64,000 nucleotides of DNA from Gordonia westfalica (GTDB lineage: Bacteria; Actinomycetota; Actinomycetes; Mycobacteriales; Mycobacteriaceae), in the NCBI RefSeq assembly GCF_900105725.1, contig NZ_FNLM01000034.1, forward strand, positions 2,790,001-2,854,000, given 5' to 3'. Below, piece by piece: positions 24,752 through 32,966 of the stretch; the first letter of the stretch is position 1, and each line of letters begins with the position of its first letter. The notes under the pieces were generated by a model. The model did not search any database, was not told the origin of the DNA, and saw only the letters and a list, made by a program, of their open reading frames with translations. Both the position numbers and the translations under genes were made by a program.

Positions 24752-25457
24752 TAACGCGATTCAGGGGCCGCATTCGACTTGTCGTCGCAGCTCTTCTGAT
24801 ACTTGCAGGTGCAGCTTGTTCGACACCTGACGTCCCAGGCACCGACGAGAATCCCGCTGCCACTGAATCTGACTGGCCGACAGCGGAAGACCGTCCAATA
24901 ATCTGGATCGAGTCCGGAGCTCTTGATCTGAAGACCTCCGACGGAACGTTCATCCGTGGGATTGCAGAAACCGACCATCTTCTGATGGCCACTCACGACC
25001 ACCGCGTGGTCCCCCCTGGCTACCTGGAAGCGACGCACGGGGTGCAACCAATCGACGAGATCTACGACGATGACAGGAAGCCACGACTTCTGCCGGGACC
25101 CGTTTATCTCACTGTCATCCCTTTCCCCCCGACATTCAGCACCCAGAAGGCCAATCCGTGTCACCGCCCGCCACCGCGGAAATCGGCAGAGCAGCCGTTT
25201 GCTACTCCGTGAACCCGCATCGCTACAGCTTCGAGCCTCACGCATTTTTCATCTACCGGCGAACTGGACAAGCCCCTCCTTCCGACCAATCTGGCCCCAG
25301 AAATCAACCAACTGTGAACGTGTTCGGCGACTGGGAACTGGAAGATTACGGGGTTCCCGCCAAAGCAGAACGTGAGGCGTGCGCGAAAGCCCCTCTCTCC
25401 GAAGCCAAGCCGCCAGGCGACAAGCCGAGCCCTGGTTGGCCGCTACAAGCTGACTGA
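24748..25457 (+). pseudogene. Second lipoprotein copy, broken by a frameshift
   Basis: The first part (ATG at 24748, lipobox GAAC, IIWIESGALDLKTSDGTFIRG, LMATHDHRVVPPGYLEAT) matches the intact lipoprotein at 23451. In this frame it runs to a stop at 25212 in nonsense sequence. The matching second half (EIGRAAVCYSVNP, VNVFGDWELEDYG, PSPGWPLQAD) continues in another frame to 25457. The shift lies near 25135-25165. It is either a decayed gene or a sequencing error; the two halves together would give a full-length paralogue. Confidence 0.83.
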
Positions 25458-25478
25458 ATCCAGTACAAGAGGCAACTC

Positions 25479-25751
25479 ATGACAGATGAACTCAAAGACC
25501 TGAAGCCCCACATCATCGCCGCGCTCAAGTCACCGCCGGGCACAACCCTCAAGGACCTCGCCGCGCGCTTCCCCGAACTCGACCGCGAGAAGCGACTCGA
25601 GGAGGAGTTCCGGCGTCGCTACGACGACGCGATCTTCGACTGGCAGCACCACAACGGATGGAAACAAGCTCCGTATGACGTCGCGCAGGACATCGCCGAG
25701 CAGGTTCGACACGAGATCGAGTACGAGGTCAGAACAGGGAGACTCACCTGA
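25479..25751 (+). CDS. Small hydrophilic ORF closing the cassette
   Basis: 90 residues, charged, helical, no signal or membrane segment. I do not recognise the family. AAGAGGCAACTC precedes the ATG, as it does (AAGAGGGCAACTC) at 24179. Its first 26 residues match the start of the chimeric cassette, which shows that the same small gene once followed each lipoprotein. Visible parts: DLAARFPELDREKRLEEEFRRRYD, read here in sections, and YDVAQDIAEQVRHEIEYEV. Confidence 0.65.
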   Translation: MTDELKDLKPHIIAALKSPPGTTLKDLAARFPELDREKRLEEEFRRRYDDAIFDWQHHNGWKQAPYDVAQDIAEQVRHEIEYEVRTGRLT

Positions 25752-25770
25752 GACAGACTTCGCCAGAAAG

Positions 25771-25811
25771 TTGGGGCAGTTTGATCCGCCTACCGGATCA
25801 AACTGCCCCAA
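25771..25811. repeat. 41-nt perfect hairpin (18-bp stem), candidate mobile palindrome
   Basis: TTGGGGCAGTTTGATCCG and CGGATCAAACTGCCCCAA pair perfectly around a 5-base loop. The right arm recurs once with one change near 26727-26744 (CGGATCAAACTGCCTCAA), on the other side of the LysE gene. No T run follows, so a simple terminator is less likely than a small repeat. Confidence 0.75.
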
Positions 25812-25815
25812 GAAT

Positions 25816-25923
25816 GAAGGGCTCGACGACCACGCCGAGCAGATTAGGGTGGCAGCAGCCGGTCGCAACATCCTCGCCGCGATACCGAACGTCGGCGCAC
25901 CGCTGAATGCCATGGTGATCTGA
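25816..25923 (+). pseudogene. Remnant of a large WXG-type gene copy (third cassette fragment)
   Basis: 25816-25914 matches 22861-22959 of the large gene (GLDDYAEQMRVAAAGRNILA there, GLDDHAEQIRVAAAGRNILA here) and ends at AATGCCATG, the same point where the chimeric cassette at 24179 picks up the large-gene sequence. It is cut off by the hairpin at 25771-25811 on the left and by unrelated sequence and a stop on the right. It is a non-functional fragment. Confidence 0.8.
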
Positions 25924-26015
25924 GGACGCCACGGCTCTGACCACGAGAACTCGCGGCGCATTCGGAGCGTCGCACTGCTACCTTCACGGCTCATGACGAC
26001 TCCCACCGCCGCTGG

Positions 26016-26711
26016 ATGGTCCGCCGACGAGCACCTGCCCTGCGCGCAGCAGCAGAACCTCTGCAGGGAGGGTTCGGCAGCGCACTCGTGATCACCGCAC
26101 TGCTCGGTGGGATCGTTGCCGGCCTCGCCGTCGCGGTTCCGGTCGGTGCCGTCGGTGCACTCATAGTGATGACCGGCGCACGCCGTGGGTGGCGGGTCGC
26201 AGCAGGCGGCGGCCTGGGAGCCGCGACGGTCGACGCCCTCTACGCGAGCTTGGCGGTGATCGGCGGGAGCGCGGTCACCGCCGCTGTCGGAAGTGTGGCG
26301 ACACCCCTGCGTTGGGTGGCCGGCCTCGTACTTCTGATGCTCGGCGCGATGATGCTTCGATCGGGCTGGCGAAGCCGAAGCGGGACAACGGATGCCGGCC
26401 CCTCACGCCTCTTCGGCACCGCCGGCCGCGCCTACGTCAGCGTGTTCGGCGTGACGGCGATCAACCCCGCGACGGTCATCTACTTCGCCGCTCTCGTGGC
26501 CGGCGGTGCGGTCGTCGAACCCACGGCGGCCGCTGGCACCGCATTCGTTCTCGGCGTACTGATCGGCTCGGCGGCGTGGCAACTGGTTCTCGCCGCGGGC
26601 GGTTCGTTCCTCGGCGCAGCGCTCGTCGGCGACCGTGGTCGACGATGGACGGCGGTCATCGGAGGAGGGCTGACGATGCTCCTCGCCGCCCGAATCCTGA
26701 TCGGACGGTGA
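26016..26711 (+). CDS. LysE/RhtB-family amino-acid exporter-like membrane protein
   Basis: 231 residues with about six helices. ALLGGIVAGLAVAVPVGAVG is the first LysE helix, and VSVFGVTAINPATVIYFAAL is the conserved second half with the NP motif. The family exports amino acids or related compounds. The in-frame GTG at 26088 sits directly before the first helix and is an equally likely start; the N-terminal 24 residues from ATG 26016 look unconserved. Repeat arms of the hairpin family lie on both sides, so this gene may have moved as a unit. Confidence 0.78.
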   Translation: MVRRRAPALRAAAEPLQGGFGSALVITALLGGIVAGLAVAVPVGAVGALIVMTGARRGWRVAAGGGLGAATVDALYASLAVIGGSAVTAAVGSVATPLRWVAGLVLLMLGAMMLRSGWRSRSGTTDAGPSRLFGTAGRAYVSVFGVTAINPATVIYFAALVAGGAVVEPTAAAGTAFVLGVLIGSAAWQLVLAAGGSFLGAALVGDRGRRWTAVIGGGLTMLLAARILIGR

Positions 26712-26768
26712 GGACACCGGGCCGACCGGATCAAACTGCCTCAAGAGAAATGGGCGACGGTACCGCCA

Positions 26769-29318
26769 CTACTCGTTCAGAATCGACTCACTGATGTTCA
26801 TCCGCGCGGCTCGCACCGCCGGCAGGAACGCACCGACCAGACACAACGCCACCGCGATCCCGACGAACAGCGCGGCTGACGGCCGCGGCGAATAGATCAC
26901 CGTCAGCGAGGTCGTGACACTGAGGATCCGGTCACTCAGCAGATGCATCATCGCACCGAGAACCACACCGACCAGGGCGCCCACCACCGCGACCGCGGCG
27001 GCCTCGGCGAGCACCATGCGCGAGATGAACTTCCGGGACGCACCCATCGCGCGCAGCACGCCGAGTTCACGACGCCGCTCGATCACCGAGAGCAACAACG
27101 TGTTCAGCAACGCGATGGCCGCCGCGCCGGCCACGATCCACTGGATCGCCACCGTGAACGAACCGGCCTGCTGCACAGTCGCCTGCGTGGCGGCCAACGC
27201 TTCCGCACCGGTGTAGACGCTGATCGGTTTGTTGCCGGTCGTGGGGACATCGGCGACGAGCGCCTCCAGCGACTTCTGGACCAGCTCCGGATCGGCGTCG
27301 GGCGCGGTGATGACCTGCAGATACGTGTCGCCCTCGCGGCCGAACCACTCCCCCAGCTGCTGCTGCGACAGCGCCGCCACCCCGGAATCGACGGACACAT
27401 AGTCGACGGTGTCCCGGACCACCACATCGTGCGGTCCGGTCGGCGTCGCCAGCGTCACGGTGTCGCCGGTACCCACATCCAGCACGCGCGCAAGCACATT
27501 CGACAGGAGGATACCGTCACCCGCCAGCACCTGCGCGACCGCCTCCGGCGTCGCCTTCCGCATGAACGGCGCTCGCGAACCGGGCTCCAGGCCCTGCACA
27601 TTCGCGCGGCTCTCACCGATGTTGACCGCCGCCCACTGCCCGCCGACGACCTCGGTCACCCCCGGCACCTTCGCGGCCTCGCCGCGGATCGACGGTGGCA
27701 GGATCGGGCCGAGCGGCAGACTGGCCGACGAGGACGAGGACACGTAGAAGTCCGGATCGCCCAGCCCGTCCAGTGATTTCGACATCGACGACACCAGGTT
27801 GTCCAGGGCACCTGAGGTCCCCATACCCACCGCGATCGCGACGGCCACGGTCATGAGCGTCGCCCACGCCCGACGCGGCGCACGTTCGGTGTTGACCGAC
27901 GCCAGCTGACCCGGCCCGCGGAACCAGCGGGCGACCCGAACCACGAGCCACGTCAACGGATTCGACAACGCGAAACAAACAAGCAGCGCACCCACGAGAT
28001 ACACGACACCGGCCAGGATCGCCGGCCGGCCGGGCACCGTCGCGACGATCACCCACGACGCGATCAACCCGGCGACACCCACGACGGCCGCGATCACGAC
28101 CACCGGGCCGCGACGCTTCGACGCGTCGGACACCTCGACCGGCGCCATCGCCTCCACCGGCGACACCGAGAACACCGATCGCGCCGCCAGCGATGTGGCC
28201 GCGACACAGGCGATCACACACGCGAGGACCGCGACCACCGGCGCGTACGACGGCAGGTGATAGTTGATGACCGTGCCCACGGTGTCGGGCGGCGGATCGG
28301 GCAGGCTCGCGATCACGGCGCGGCCGGCGAGGATTCCGAACGGGATACCGATCAGGCCTCCGACGAGACCCATCAGCGCGGCCTCACCCAGCATGTCGCC
28401 GACGAGGTGGGATCGCTTGGCGCCCAGCGCCCGGATCATCGCGAGCGACCCGCGTCGCGACGCCACCGCCATGTTCATCGTGTTGAAGACCAGGAACGCG
28501 GCGATCACCAACGAGACCAGCGAGACGAGCAGCGTCGCATCGCGTGTCACCGAGCTCGCGACCTCGGCCTGCTTGGCGCGGAAGTCCGGATCGACGACAA
28601 CCGCACGGCCGCCGACGATCTCCTCGACTTGCTTCCGCACCGATGCGACGCCGACGCCGGGCTCGGTGACGATGAGGATCGAATCCAGCCGGCCCTCCAG
28701 GCCGACGAGTCGCTGCGCGAGGTCGAGGTAGGCGAACATGAAGCGGCCGTTGTTGAGTCCGGCGGCCTGCTCGTTGTCGACGACCTCCAGGACCTCGACG
28801 TCGATGCCGTTGACCGTCACCTTCTGCCCGACGTCGAGACCGAGTCCCGGACCGACGAAGACGCCGGACCGCAGCTTGTCGAAGTCGATCGCCCCGGAAT
28901 TCTCCTGCTGCACGGCGGACCGCAGACCCCCCGACAACGAGACGACGCGCTGATCCGAACCGATCAGCGGGATCGACGAGTCGTCGACCACAACCGAGCC
29001 GCGAATCATCGGCACGACGGCCTTCGCGCCGTCGACGTCACGGCGGATTTCCCCGGCCAGGGATTGGTCGACGCCGCTGTCGGCGATGGCCGCGACCTCG
29101 AGATCGGCCGAGCCGGAGATCGCATTGTTGAACGCGCGCACCGACTCCGACGTCGAACCGAAGGTTCCCAGGACCGCGATGAGCAGCGCCGACGAGACGA
29201 TCACCACCGCGAGCGAGGTGAACAGCCGCAGGCGGTGGGTGCGGATCTCGCGGATGTTGAGCAGGCGGATGCGGGTGAAGCCGGCCAGCAGGGCTTCGAC
29301 ATGCCTCCTCGATCTCAC
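26769..29318 (-). CDS. FtsX-like ABC transporter permease (MacB/LolE-type, duplicated)
   Basis: 849 residues from GTG at 29318, which overlaps the stop of the ATPase gene (GTGA). Layout: N-terminal helix (LFTSLAVVIVSSALLIAVLG), a large extracytoplasmic domain, a first FtsX domain (about residues 250-400), more helices, a second extracytoplasmic domain, and a C-terminal FtsX domain with GVLRAMGASRKFISRMVLAE. Ten or so helices in all. These permeases usually extract or export lipids, lipoproteins or peptides rather than import small solutes. The frame is open further upstream but only across the ATPase gene. Confidence 0.9.
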   Translation of the reverse strand: MRSRRHVEALLAGFTRIRLLNIREIRTHRLRLFTSLAVVIVSSALLIAVLGTFGSTSESVRAFNNAISGSADLEVAAIADSGVDQSLAGEIRRDVDGAKAVVPMIRGSVVVDDSSIPLIGSDQRVVSLSGGLRSAVQQENSGAIDFDKLRSGVFVGPGLGLDVGQKVTVNGIDVEVLEVVDNEQAAGLNNGRFMFAYLDLAQRLVGLEGRLDSILIVTEPGVGVASVRKQVEEIVGGRAVVVDPDFRAKQAEVASSVTRDATLLVSLVSLVIAAFLVFNTMNMAVASRRGSLAMIRALGAKRSHLVGDMLGEAALMGLVGGLIGIPFGILAGRAVIASLPDPPPDTVGTVINYHLPSYAPVVAVLACVIACVAATSLAARSVFSVSPVEAMAPVEVSDASKRRGPVVVIAAVVGVAGLIASWVIVATVPGRPAILAGVVYLVGALLVCFALSNPLTWLVVRVARWFRGPGQLASVNTERAPRRAWATLMTVAVAIAVGMGTSGALDNLVSSMSKSLDGLGDPDFYVSSSSSASLPLGPILPPSIRGEAAKVPGVTEVVGGQWAAVNIGESRANVQGLEPGSRAPFMRKATPEAVAQVLAGDGILLSNVLARVLDVGTGDTVTLATPTGPHDVVVRDTVDYVSVDSGVAALSQQQLGEWFGREGDTYLQVITAPDADPELVQKSLEALVADVPTTGNKPISVYTGAEALAATQATVQQAGSFTVAIQWIVAGAAAIALLNTLLLSVIERRRELGVLRAMGASRKFISRMVLAEAAAVAVVGALVGVVLGAMMHLLSDRILSVTTSLTVIYSPRPSAALFVGIAVALCLVGAFLPAVRAARMNISESILNE

Positions 29319-30025
29319 TCCGCGATCTTTCCGTCGCGCACCGTGATCGTCGTGTCGGCGAAGGCCGCGGCCTTCGGGTCGTGGGTCACCATGACCACCA
29401 GCCGGTCCGGCGCGGCGTGCGCGACGTCGGCGAGCAACTCCAGCACCGCTTCCCCGGTCTTGGAATCGAGGTTGCCGGTGGGTTCGTCGGCGAGCAGGAT
29501 CGTCGGGTCCATGATCAGCGATCGTGCGATGGCGACGCGCTGCATCTGTCCGCCCGACAGCTCCGACGGCCGATGGTCGACCCGGTCGCCGAGGCCCACC
29601 TGCTCGAGGAGTTCGACGGCGCGAGGCTTGGCCCTGCGTAACGACTGGTTGTCGAGCAGCCGTGGCAGCGCGACGTTCTCCCACGCCGACATCGTCGGCA
29701 CGAGATTGAAGAACTGGAAGACGAATCCGACGCGATGACGCCGGAACGCCGACGCCGCGGTGTCGTCGAGTTCGCCGAGATCGACGCCGTCGATGGAGAT
29801 CCGGCCCGACGTCGGGGTGTCGAGTGCACCCAGGATGTGCAGCAGCGTGGACTTGCCCGCACCGGACGGGCCGACGATGGACGCGAACTGCCCTCCGTCG
29901 ATGTTCAGATTCAGGCCGTCGAGGGCGCGGACACGTTCCTCACCCATCTGGTACTCACGCACCAGGTCGACGGCCTCGACGAGTGGACGCACGGTTTCGG
30001 TCGGCACCCCCGGATGGTAGCCCAC
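29315..30025 (-). CDS. ABC transporter ATPase (LolD/MacB-type)
   Basis: About 236 residues; GTG at 30025 or at 30007 are both possible starts. Walker A is GPSGAGKST, the signature is LSGGQMQR, Walker B with the Q-loop partner is ILLADEPTGNLDS, and the switch histidine is in VMVTHDPKAA. The DEPTGNLD block is that of the LolD/FtsE/MacB branch. It powers the permease encoded right after it. Confidence 0.93.
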   Translation of the reverse strand: MGYHPGVPTETVRPLVEAVDLVREYQMGEERVRALDGLNLNIDGGQFASIVGPSGAGKSTLLHILGALDTPTSGRISIDGVDLGELDDTAASAFRRHRVGFVFQFFNLVPTMSAWENVALPRLLDNQSLRRAKPRAVELLEQVGLGDRVDHRPSELSGGQMQRVAIARSLIMDPTILLADEPTGNLDSKTGEAVLELLADVAHAAPDRLVVMVTHDPKAAAFADTTITVRDGKIAE

Positions 30026-30046
30026 CGAGTTAGTGCGACCTAAGGA

Positions 30047-31240
30047 TCACGCCGTCCAGCGACCCGTCGCCAGGAACTCGTCGAGGATCGCGTTCGCCGG
30101 CTCGAGTTCGAAAGACTGTGCGGCGAGCCACTTCTCGTCGAAGTAGGTGTTGACGTAGCGGTCGCCCGGATCGCACAGCAGCGTCACGATGCTACCGGCC
30201 CGCCGTTCCGCGACCATCTCGGCGACGAGCGAGAACGCACCCCACATGTTGGTGCCGGTGGACCCGCCGACGCGGCGTCCCAGCATGTCCGAGATCCGGT
30301 GCGTGGTGGCGATGGACGCCTCGTCGGGAACGCCGATCATCCGGTCGATCACCTGCGAGATGAACGACGGTTCGACGCGCGGCCGGCCGATTCCCTCGAT
30401 GCGCGAACCCACTTCGCCGGTGAGTGTTCCGTCGGCGGTCTCGTATGCCGGCAGGAACACCGAGTTCTCCGGGTCGACGACCGCGAGCCAGGTGTCGTGC
30501 CGCCGGTACCGCACGTAGCGACCGAGCGTCGCCGAGGTGCCGCCGGTGCCGGCGCCCACCACGATCCAGGTCGGGATGGGGTGCTCCTCGTCGGCCATCT
30601 GCGCGAAGATCGACTCGGCGATGTTGTTGTTGCCGCGCCAGTCGGTGGCACGTTCGGCCATCGTGAACTGGTCGATGAAGTGCCCGCCCAGCTCGGCCTC
30701 CAGGCGCAACGCCTCGGTGTACACCTCGCCCGGATGCTCGACGAAATGGCAACGGCCACCGTGGTGTTCGATCAGCGCGGTCTTCGCCGGCGACGTGCTC
30801 GACGTCATCACCGCGATGAACGGCACACCGATCAGCTCCGCGAAGTAGGCCTCACTCACCGCTGTCGAGCCCGACGACGCCTCGATGACGGGTGTGCCCT
30901 CGGTGACCCATCCGTTGCAGATCGCGTAGAGGAACAGCGATCGCGCCAGACGGTGCTTGAGCGATCCCGTCGGATGCGTCGACTCGTCCTTCAGGTAAAG
31001 GTCGACGCCGGCCTCGCCGTCGGGTCCGGACCATCGCGACCACGCGGGCAGCGGGACCCGGAGCAGATGCGTGTCGGCACTTCGGCGGGCGTCGGCCTCG
31101 ATCAGCCGGACGGCGTTCTGCGCCCAGGCGCGGTCTTCCCGATGGTCGACGACCCGTGTCGGCCTCACGCGAGGTGTCCCATTCGGAACGACCTCACTTG
31201 TCCCCGCGCAGACGCGACTGGAGGTCGTCATGGCGTGCAC
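30047..31240 (-). CDS. PLP-dependent cysteine desulfhydrase-like enzyme (Cds1 type)
   Basis: 397 residues from the upstream ATG; a later start near [12 protein letters not shown] is possible because the first 24 residues overlap the next gene and look unconserved. It is a cysteine-synthase-fold enzyme: the PLP lysine is in HPTGSLKHR, the substrate loop is [17 protein letters not shown], and [14 protein letters not shown] binds phosphate. [10 protein letters not shown] and [12 protein letters not shown] match the mycobacterial Cds1 (Rv3684) group, which releases sulfide from L-cysteine. I assign the group from these blocks; the exact reaction is inferred. Confidence 0.85.
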   Translation of the reverse strand: MHAMTTSSRVCAGTSEVVPNGTPRVRPTRVVDHREDRAWAQNAVRLIEADARRSADTHLLRVPLPAWSRWSGPDGEAGVDLYLKDESTHPTGSLKHRLARSLFLYAICNGWVTEGTPVIEASSGSTAVSEAYFAELIGVPFIAVMTSSTSPAKTALIEHHGGRCHFVEHPGEVYTEALRLEAELGGHFIDQFTMAERATDWRGNNNIAESIFAQMADEEHPIPTWIVVGAGTGGTSATLGRYVRYRRHDTWLAVVDPENSVFLPAYETADGTLTGEVGSRIEGIGRPRVEPSFISQVIDRMIGVPDEASIATTHRISDMLGRRVGGSTGTNMWGAFSLVAEMVAERRAGSIVTLLCDPGDRYVNTYFDEKWLAAQSFELEPANAILDEFLATGRWTA

Positions 31241-31520
31241 GACGGTCGGCCTCGATCGCCGAGATCTCGCTGTTGACCTTCAGTCGCAGCGACTTGAACA
31301 GGTACATGCCCAGTGGGAGGGCGATCAGCACGCCGAAGACCGCGGCGACGAGGAACGGGACATCCACACCCACGAGCTTGCCGCCGAACAGGATGACGGC
31401 CGCGATGACGACGACGAGCAGCATGCGCGCGGCCGTGTAGCCGAACAGGGCGATCGCCAGGGTCGCGGGGCGGCCGCTGGGCGGAGGGGTACCGGGGGCA
31501 GGGTCTTGCGCTTCACTCAC
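31194..31520 (-). CDS. DUF4229-like small membrane protein
   Basis: 108 residues from GTG at 31520. Two helices ([15 protein letters not shown] and [20 protein letters not shown]) are followed by a charged helix ([20 protein letters not shown]). The pattern of two helices plus a basic coiled tail is that of DUF4229. It overlaps the start of the desulfhydrase gene by up to 47 bases if the long form of that gene is used. Function unknown. Confidence 0.72.
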   Translation of the reverse strand: MSEAQDPAPGTPPPSGRPATLAIALFGYTAARMLLVVVIAAVILFGGKLVGVDVPFLVAAVFGVLIALPLGMYLFKSLRLKVNSEISAIEADRRARHDDLQSRLRGDK

Positions 31521-31708
31521 CCCCTCAGAGTACTTGCCCCTTTCAAAGGACCTGCAGGTCGTGGGCCTTTGCCCGCTCTTTACCTGCCGCTGAAGGTTCG
31601 AGTACCTGGGCGATTTGCGTGTATTCATGGAGTACGCGTCCATCACGTGCCGGGCCGATCCGCCAAACCGCGGCGCACCGACAGGGCACCATCGTTTCAG
31701 GGGGAAAC

Positions 31709-31930
31709 GTGACCAGCATCGAAACCACCGCGTCCACCTACATCACCCCGGGACTCGCCAGCCAACACACCCTGACCCCCGGCCAGGTGGCGGCAATGTT
31801 CAACGTGAATCCCAAGACCGTCGCACGCTGGGCCAGCTCGGGCATCCTCGGCTCCATCCGCACCCCGGGCGGCCACCGACGCTTCCGCGAAGAAGACGTG
31901 GTTGCACTGCTGAACCGTCGGACCCATTAG
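31709..31930 (+). CDS. BldC/MerR-type small DNA-binding protein
   Basis: 73 residues from GTG at 31709 with AGGGGGAAAC ahead. LTPGQVAAMFNVNPKTVARW then IRTPGGHRRFREEDVVALL is the MerR-like winged helix of BldC proteins, which bind DNA as head-to-tail oligomers without an effector domain. BldC itself regulates development in Streptomyces; the targets here are unknown. It is divergent from the DUF4229 gene. Confidence 0.88.
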   Translation: MTSIETTASTYITPGLASQHTLTPGQVAAMFNVNPKTVARWASSGILGSIRTPGGHRRFREEDVVALLNRRTH

Positions 31931-32011
31931 TCCCGACGCCGCCGCGACCTCGTTGAGCGACCTGACCGACCGCCGGGTGAACTGACGTACGCTGGGTGAC
32001 GGGAGGTTGTC

Positions 32012-32227
32012 ATGACTTATCTGTTCGCCGTTCTCGGTCTGCTCGCCATCGGGTTTCTCATGTGGCGTGCGTTCGGACCGCAATCCGACGGCGGCAACGC
32101 CTCCCCTTCCGGTGGCCATCGGGGTCGCCCCCGCGGGCCGGTCGGTCCCGACGACGACGCCGATTTCCTTCGTGACCTGGACAATCGCACCCGCGGGCCG
32201 AACGGCAAAGAGGGCGACGAACTCTGA
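32012..32227 (+). CDS. Small membrane protein with one N-terminal helix
   Basis: 71 residues. MTYLFAVLGLLAIGFLMWRAF is a single membrane helix, followed by a Gly/Pro-rich and acidic tail (PDDDADFLRDLDNRTRGP). GGGAGGTTGTC precedes the ATG. I do not recognise the family. Confidence 0.7.
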   Translation: MTYLFAVLGLLAIGFLMWRAFGPQSDGGNASPSGGHRGRPRGPVGPDDDADFLRDLDNRTRGPNGKEGDEL

Positions 32228-32339
32228 AGCGCGACCCTTCGACTCGGCCATATACGAAAACCTGAGACGCGATTCATAAAGTCTTGCGGGAACATACCCG
32301 AGGGTAGGGTAGTGTCCTCCTCATTCGACTCCACGATGG

Positions 32340-32861
32340 ATGATCCGAGAGAAGGCGCCGTTGAACCCGGGACGATCTCCGCAAGGGGCGTCGACCGATG
32401 ACGACCTGAGCTTCGCCGACAAGATCGGTTACCTCTTCGAGCACAGCCGTGACGAGAACGGGATCCGCTACACCGGCAAGAAGATCGCCGAGAAGGCGAA
32501 CCGGCTCGGTTACTCGCTGTCGGATGCGTACATCTCGCAGCTCCGCACCGGCAAGGCACGTACTCCCTCGTTCCGCACCGTCGAGGCCATCTCACGCGCC
32601 TTCGACGTCAGCGTCACGTACTTCCTGTCCAATCCCGACGAGGATCTCGAGCGCGTCAAACAGCAGCAGAACTATGTCGAGATGCTCGAGGTCACCGGCA
32701 GCCACCTGGCCGGAATCGACCTCGGCTCACTGTGCCCGGACACCATCGACGCGCTCATCGACCTGCTCAAGCTCGTGAAGTCGCAGGCCCTCGCGAAACA
32801 GGCCGAGGCACCGGAGAGTGACGAGCAGGCCCAGAGCGCCGACACCACCCCCGCCGGCTGA
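32340..32861 (+). CDS. XRE-type regulator, EspR-like
   Basis: 173 residues. The HTH is YSLSDAYISQLRTGKARTPS then TVEAISRAFDVSVTYFL, the arrangement of EspR, where the extended HTH is followed by a dimer-forming C-terminus. EspR is a nucleoid-associated regulator of ESX-1-linked genes in M. tuberculosis; whether this one controls the type VII-type island 7 kb away is only speculation. The start could be the ATG at 32340 or a later in-frame start; the N-terminal 20 residues look unstructured. The stop lies in the first unit of a 24-bp tandem repeat. Confidence 0.83.
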   Translation: MIREKAPLNPGRSPQGASTDDDLSFADKIGYLFEHSRDENGIRYTGKKIAEKANRLGYSLSDAYISQLRTGKARTPSFRTVEAISRAFDVSVTYFLSNPDEDLERVKQQQNYVEMLEVTGSHLAGIDLGSLCPDTIDALIDLLKLVKSQALAKQAEAPESDEQAQSADTTPAG

Positions 32862-32890
32862 GCCGGCACCACCCCCGCCGGCTGAGCCGG
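32843..32890. repeat. Two tandem 24-bp units with a self-complementary core
   Basis: The unit CACCACCCCCGCCGGCTGAG plus CCGG occurs twice in a row and starts a third time. Each unit contains GCCGGCTGAGCCGGC, a 7-bp hairpin with a 1-base loop. The first unit codes for the last residues and stop of the EspR-like gene. The convergent ccsA gene ends at 32967, so the hairpins may serve as terminators. Confidence 0.75.
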
Positions 32891-32966
32891 CACCGAGCAA
32901 CGCGAGGCGCCGCGTCGAAGCCCCCTCCACCTAGGAGTACAGGCCCGACACGCAAGTCTCTAAGGG

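Noticed and set aside
28257..29738. Plus-strand open frame opposite the ABC permease
   Set aside because: No domain; the permease and ATPase on the other strand are complete.
32340..32861. Direct regulator of the type VII-type island
   Set aside because: EspR likeness and a distance of about 7 kb alone do not support a regulatory link, so it is not claimed.
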